The translations under genes and the position numbers were made by a program. This document shows, one piece after another, positions 15,610-17,548 of a stretch of 17,548 bases of DNA (positions within the stretch are counted from its first letter, which is position 1; every line of letters starts with the position of its first letter). A model generated the notes under the pieces. It saw only the letters and a program-made list of their open reading frames with translations, did not search any database and was not told where the DNA came from. This DNA comes from Bacteroidaceae bacterium (GTDB taxonomy: Bacteria > Bacteroidota > Bacteroidia > Bacteroidales > Bacteroidaceae). The DNA lies in assembly GCA_900765575.1 (NCBI GenBank), contig CAAFRW010000131.1, positions 1-17,548 on the forward strand. Direction: 5' to 3'.

Positions 15610-16746
15610 ATGAAAATACAATCTTCAATTGTTTTAGTGGGAATAGTCTGCATGGGACTGCTTTCTTCGTGTAAAGCACCAAAGCAGAATAAAGAAATCA
15701 AAGAAGTGGAAAACATCATTCAGAAGGTGAATGGGTACTGGCAGAGTCATCATAGTCCGGAAACTTCTCCGTTTTGGCATTATGCGGCTTATCATACCGG
15801 CAATATGGAAGCCTATTCCCTGACGAAGAATCCCGATTATCTGAAATATTCGCAAGATTGGGCCGAATACAATCAGTGGAAAGGAGCCAAATCGGATAAT
15901 AAGGAGGAGTGGAAATACAGTTATGGTGAAACGGATGAGTATGTTCTGTTCGGTGATTATCAGATATGTTTTCAAACCTATGCCGATTTGTATACATTAA
16001 GTCCGGACGAGAAGAAAATCGCCCGTGCCCGAGAAGTGATGGAGTATGAGATGAGCACGGATAAGAACGATTATTGGTGGTGGGCCGACGGATTGTATAT
16101 GGTGATGCCGGTTATGACTAAAATGTATCGCATTACCGGAGATACTCTTTACTTGAATAAGCTGTATGAATACCTTTCCTATGCCGAAAGTATTATGTTG
16201 GATGAAGAGACGGGCATGTTCTATCGGGATGCCAAATATGTATATCCGCAACACCAGAGTGTAAATGGGAAGAAAGATTTCTGGGCTCGTGGAGACGGCT
16301 GGGTCTTGGCAGGTTTGGCCAAAGTGCTGAAAGAACTTCCGGCAGATAATGCGCATAGAGCGCATTATGTGATGCGTTTTAAGAAACTGGCCGAATCGAT
16401 AGCAGCTTGTCAGCAACCGGAGGGATATTGGACACGTAGCCTGTTGGATGCGGAACATGCTCCGGGACCGGAAACGAGCGGAACAGCCTTTTTTACTTAC
16501 GGTCTTTTGTGGGGCATGAATAATGGAATCTTGGATAAAACCGTTTACCAACCGGTAGTGGAGAAAGCCTGGAACTATCTGGTAACCGTTGCTTTACAAC
16601 CGGACGGACGGATTGGGTATGTGCAACCGATTGGTGAAAAGGCTATCCCCGGACAAGTGGTGGACGCTAACTCTACGGCCGATTTTGGAGTAGGAGCTTT
16701 CTTGTTGGCGGCTTGTGAAAGAGTCCGTTTCCTGCAGAACCAATGA
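15610..16746 (+). CDS. GH105-family unsaturated glycuronyl (rhamnogalacturonyl) hydrolase, lipoprotein
   Basis: This 378-residue protein has a lipoprotein signal with lipobox LSSC and lipidated Cys21. Residues after it (KAPKQNK) are basic rather than acidic, which suggests it faces the periplasm. The rest matches the (alpha/alpha)6-barrel of GH105/GH88 enzymes: GDYQICFQTYADLY contains Asp116, WWWADGLYMVMPVM contains Asp160 at the place of the catalytic acid of YteR, and DFWARGDGWVLAGLAKVL matches the conserved WxRGxGW segment. These enzymes hydrate the double bond of 4,5-unsaturated uronic acids made by polysaccharide lyases, which releases the sugar. Length is normal for the family. It begins 160 bases after the HTCS gene, with no clear terminator or promoter in between, so it may be co-transcribed with it. 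GH105 is preferred over GH88, but the exact linkage cut cannot be told from sequence. Confidence 0.9.
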   Translation: MKIQSSIVLVGIVCMGLLSSCKAPKQNKEIKEVENIIQKVNGYWQSHHSPETSPFWHYAAYHTGNMEAYSLTKNPDYLKYSQDWAEYNQWKGAKSDNKEEWKYSYGETDEYVLFGDYQICFQTYADLYTLSPDEKKIARAREVMEYEMSTDKNDYWWWADGLYMVMPVMTKMYRITGDTLYLNKLYEYLSYAESIMLDEETGMFYRDAKYVYPQHQSVNGKKDFWARGDGWVLAGLAKVLKELPADNAHRAHYVMRFKKLAESIAACQQPEGYWTRSLLDAEHAPGPETSGTAFFTYGLLWGMNNGILDKTVYQPVVEKAWNYLVTVALQPDGRIGYVQPIGEKAIPGQVVDANSTADFGVGAFLLAACERVRFLQNQ

Positions 16747-16783
16747 AGTGACCTTTCCTTTATCTTCTTTTTGCATTGAAAAG

Positions 16784-16814
16784 TTTCTTCGGAACATTTT
16801 TTTTCATAAGTTTG
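16784..16814 (+). promoter_or_regulatory. Promoter of the guanine deaminase gene
   Basis: TAAGTTTG at 16807-16814 is an exact -7 match, and TTTC at 16784-16787 is a near -33 box at the usual 19-base spacing. This is the most complete Bacteroidota promoter in the window. A start near 16821 gives a leader of about 20 bases. It shows that the gene is transcribed independently of the PUL. Confidence 0.65.
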
Positions 16815-16840
16815 TTGAAACAACCAAAAAACAATAGGTT

Positions 16841-17305
16841 ATGAAAGAAGAATTTATGCGAAAAGCGATTGCGCTTTCTATAGAAAATGTAAAGAACGGG
16901 GGTGGCCCTTTTGGTGCGGTAATAGTGAGGGATAATGAAATCGTTGCGACAGGTGTAAATCGTGTAACGGCAAATTGCGACCCTACAGCTCATGCCGAGG
17001 TGAGTGCTATTCGGGAAGCTGCCGGGAAACTGGGTACTTTCGATTTAAGCGGTTGCGAAATTTACACCTCCTGCGAACCTTGTCCGATGTGTTTGGGAGC
17101 CATCTATTGGGCGCACTTGGATAAAATGTATTATGGCAATACAAAAAGCGATGCAAAAGAGATAGGTTTTGACGATTCCTTTATTTATGAGGAGTTGGAG
17201 TTGAAACCGGAAGATAGAAGGTTGTACTCGGAGAACTTATTGCATGCTGAGGCCATTAAAGCCTTTGAAGCTTGGAGTGCCAAGGAAGATAAGGTGGAAT
17301 ATTAA
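16841..17305 (+). CDS. guaD: Guanine deaminase (GuaD-type, cytidine deaminase fold)
   Basis: The 154-residue cytosolic protein converts guanine to xanthine and ammonia in purine salvage or catabolism. The zinc site of the cytidine deaminase superfamily is complete: His51 and the proton shuttle Glu53 in TAHAEV, and Cys81 and Cys84 in SCEPCPMCLGAIYWA. GGPFGAVIV near the N terminus, the phrase GFDDSFIYEEL and the extreme C-terminal EY are close to Bacillus subtilis GuaD, whose C terminus helps to form the active site in a domain-swapped dimer. These features favour guanine deaminase over the tRNA adenosine deaminase TadA or a cytosine deaminase, and the length fits GuaD. It has its own promoter and terminator and no link to glycan use, so it probably marks the right border of the PUL. 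GGPFG is shared by related nucleobase deaminases, so a different purine substrate is not excluded. Confidence 0.88.
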   Translation: MKEEFMRKAIALSIENVKNGGGPFGAVIVRDNEIVATGVNRVTANCDPTAHAEVSAIREAAGKLGTFDLSGCEIYTSCEPCPMCLGAIYWAHLDKMYYGNTKSDAKEIGFDDSFIYEELELKPEDRRLYSENLLHAEAIKAFEAWSAKEDKVEY

Positions 17306-17316
17306 GCAAAGATAAT

Positions 17317-17395
17317 AAATTTGTTATATTTTCTCTGTTTATAAATAGGGCCGACTTCGCATTGAAGTCGGCCCTATTTATAAACAGACAAATTT
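17317..17395. terminator. Long perfect hairpin, probable two-way terminator after guaD
   Basis: Arms at 17335-17358 and 17364-17387 are perfect reverse complements over 24 bases with a 5-base loop GCATT. The centre is GC-rich (AGGGCCGACTTC) and the ends are AT-rich. An outer 8 bp pair, AAATTTGT at 17317-17324 and ACAAATTT at 17388-17395, could extend it around a bulge on the left side. It starts 29 bases after the guaD stop. There is no long T run, but the symmetric AT-rich base would let it work for transcription from both sides. Confidence 0.8.
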
Positions 17396-17548
17396 GAATG
17401 TTGGGTTTATGTTATGTATGTTTTCTTACATTCCATACTTGTGTTTTGTTTTTAGGATTAATTAGATTTAAGGACTTAATGTCTTTATGGGAGACAAATA
17501 TAAATATATTTTCAAACATAATACACCAGAATTCTTATTTTGTTATAA

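Noticed and set aside
15997..16551. 184-codon open frame on the minus strand inside GH105
   Set aside because: It overlaps the catalytic core of a clear GH105 gene and has no family motif or initiation signal.
17396..17548. Possible gene start or RNA in the last 150 bases
   Set aside because: Only AT-rich DNA with a weak 7 bp hairpin near 17470-17488 is seen. No open frame with coding character and no RNA fold could be supported.
1..17548. Mobile elements, CRISPR arrays, tRNA or rRNA genes
   Set aside because: No transposase or integrase, no regularly spaced repeats and no cloverleaf or rRNA sequence were recognised on either strand.

Overview
The window comes from a Bacteroidota genome, most likely a gut-type Bacteroidales such as Bacteroides or Parabacteroides. 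The grounds are paired SusC/SusD outer-membrane glycan importers, a hybrid two-component system (HTCS) regulator, lipoproteins with acidic residues after the lipobox, start codons without Shine-Dalgarno sequences, and several promoters matching the Bacteroidota -7 box TAnnTTTG. Genus and species cannot be fixed from the sequence alone. All eight recognised full genes and the one partial gene are on the + strand.

Layout. (1) 1-2165: the 3' end of a susC-like gene, a complete susD-like gene and an intrinsic terminator. (2) 2166-2586: a gene-free AT-rich stretch with inverted repeats and a candidate promoter. (3) 2587-5858: a soluble GAF-PAS histidine kinase without a response regulator, then a secreted GH43 glycosidase, then a strong terminator. 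(4) 5859-11070: a direct repeat, a promoter, a full-length susC-like gene, its susD-like partner and a terminator. (5) 11075-16746: a 1445-residue HTCS regulator, then a lipoprotein unsaturated glycuronyl hydrolase of family GH105. (6) 16784-17395: an independent guanine deaminase gene with its own promoter and a terminator whose stem has 24 perfect base pairs. The last 150 bases hold no gene that I can see.

How the genes work together. Most of the window is a polysaccharide utilization locus (PUL), seen from the middle of its first susC to what looks like its right-hand edge. The two SusC/SusD pairs would bind and import oligosaccharides. GH43 would remove arabinose or xylose units. GH105 would remove the 4,5-unsaturated uronic acid left by a polysaccharide lyase. 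The HTCS would sense an oligosaccharide in the periplasm and switch on the locus through its AraC-type domain. GH43 plus GH105 points to a pectic glycan such as rhamnogalacturonan I or another uronate-containing polymer, but no lyase is in the window, so the substrate stays an inference. The guanine deaminase is a housekeeping or purine-salvage gene outside the PUL.

The least ordinary parts are the soluble sensor kinase with a cysteine-bearing PAS domain inside the PUL, the tandem direct repeat in front of the second susC (a candidate operator for the HTCS), and the structured leader in front of the kinase. I see no clearly new kind of system, mobile element, CRISPR array or RNA gene.
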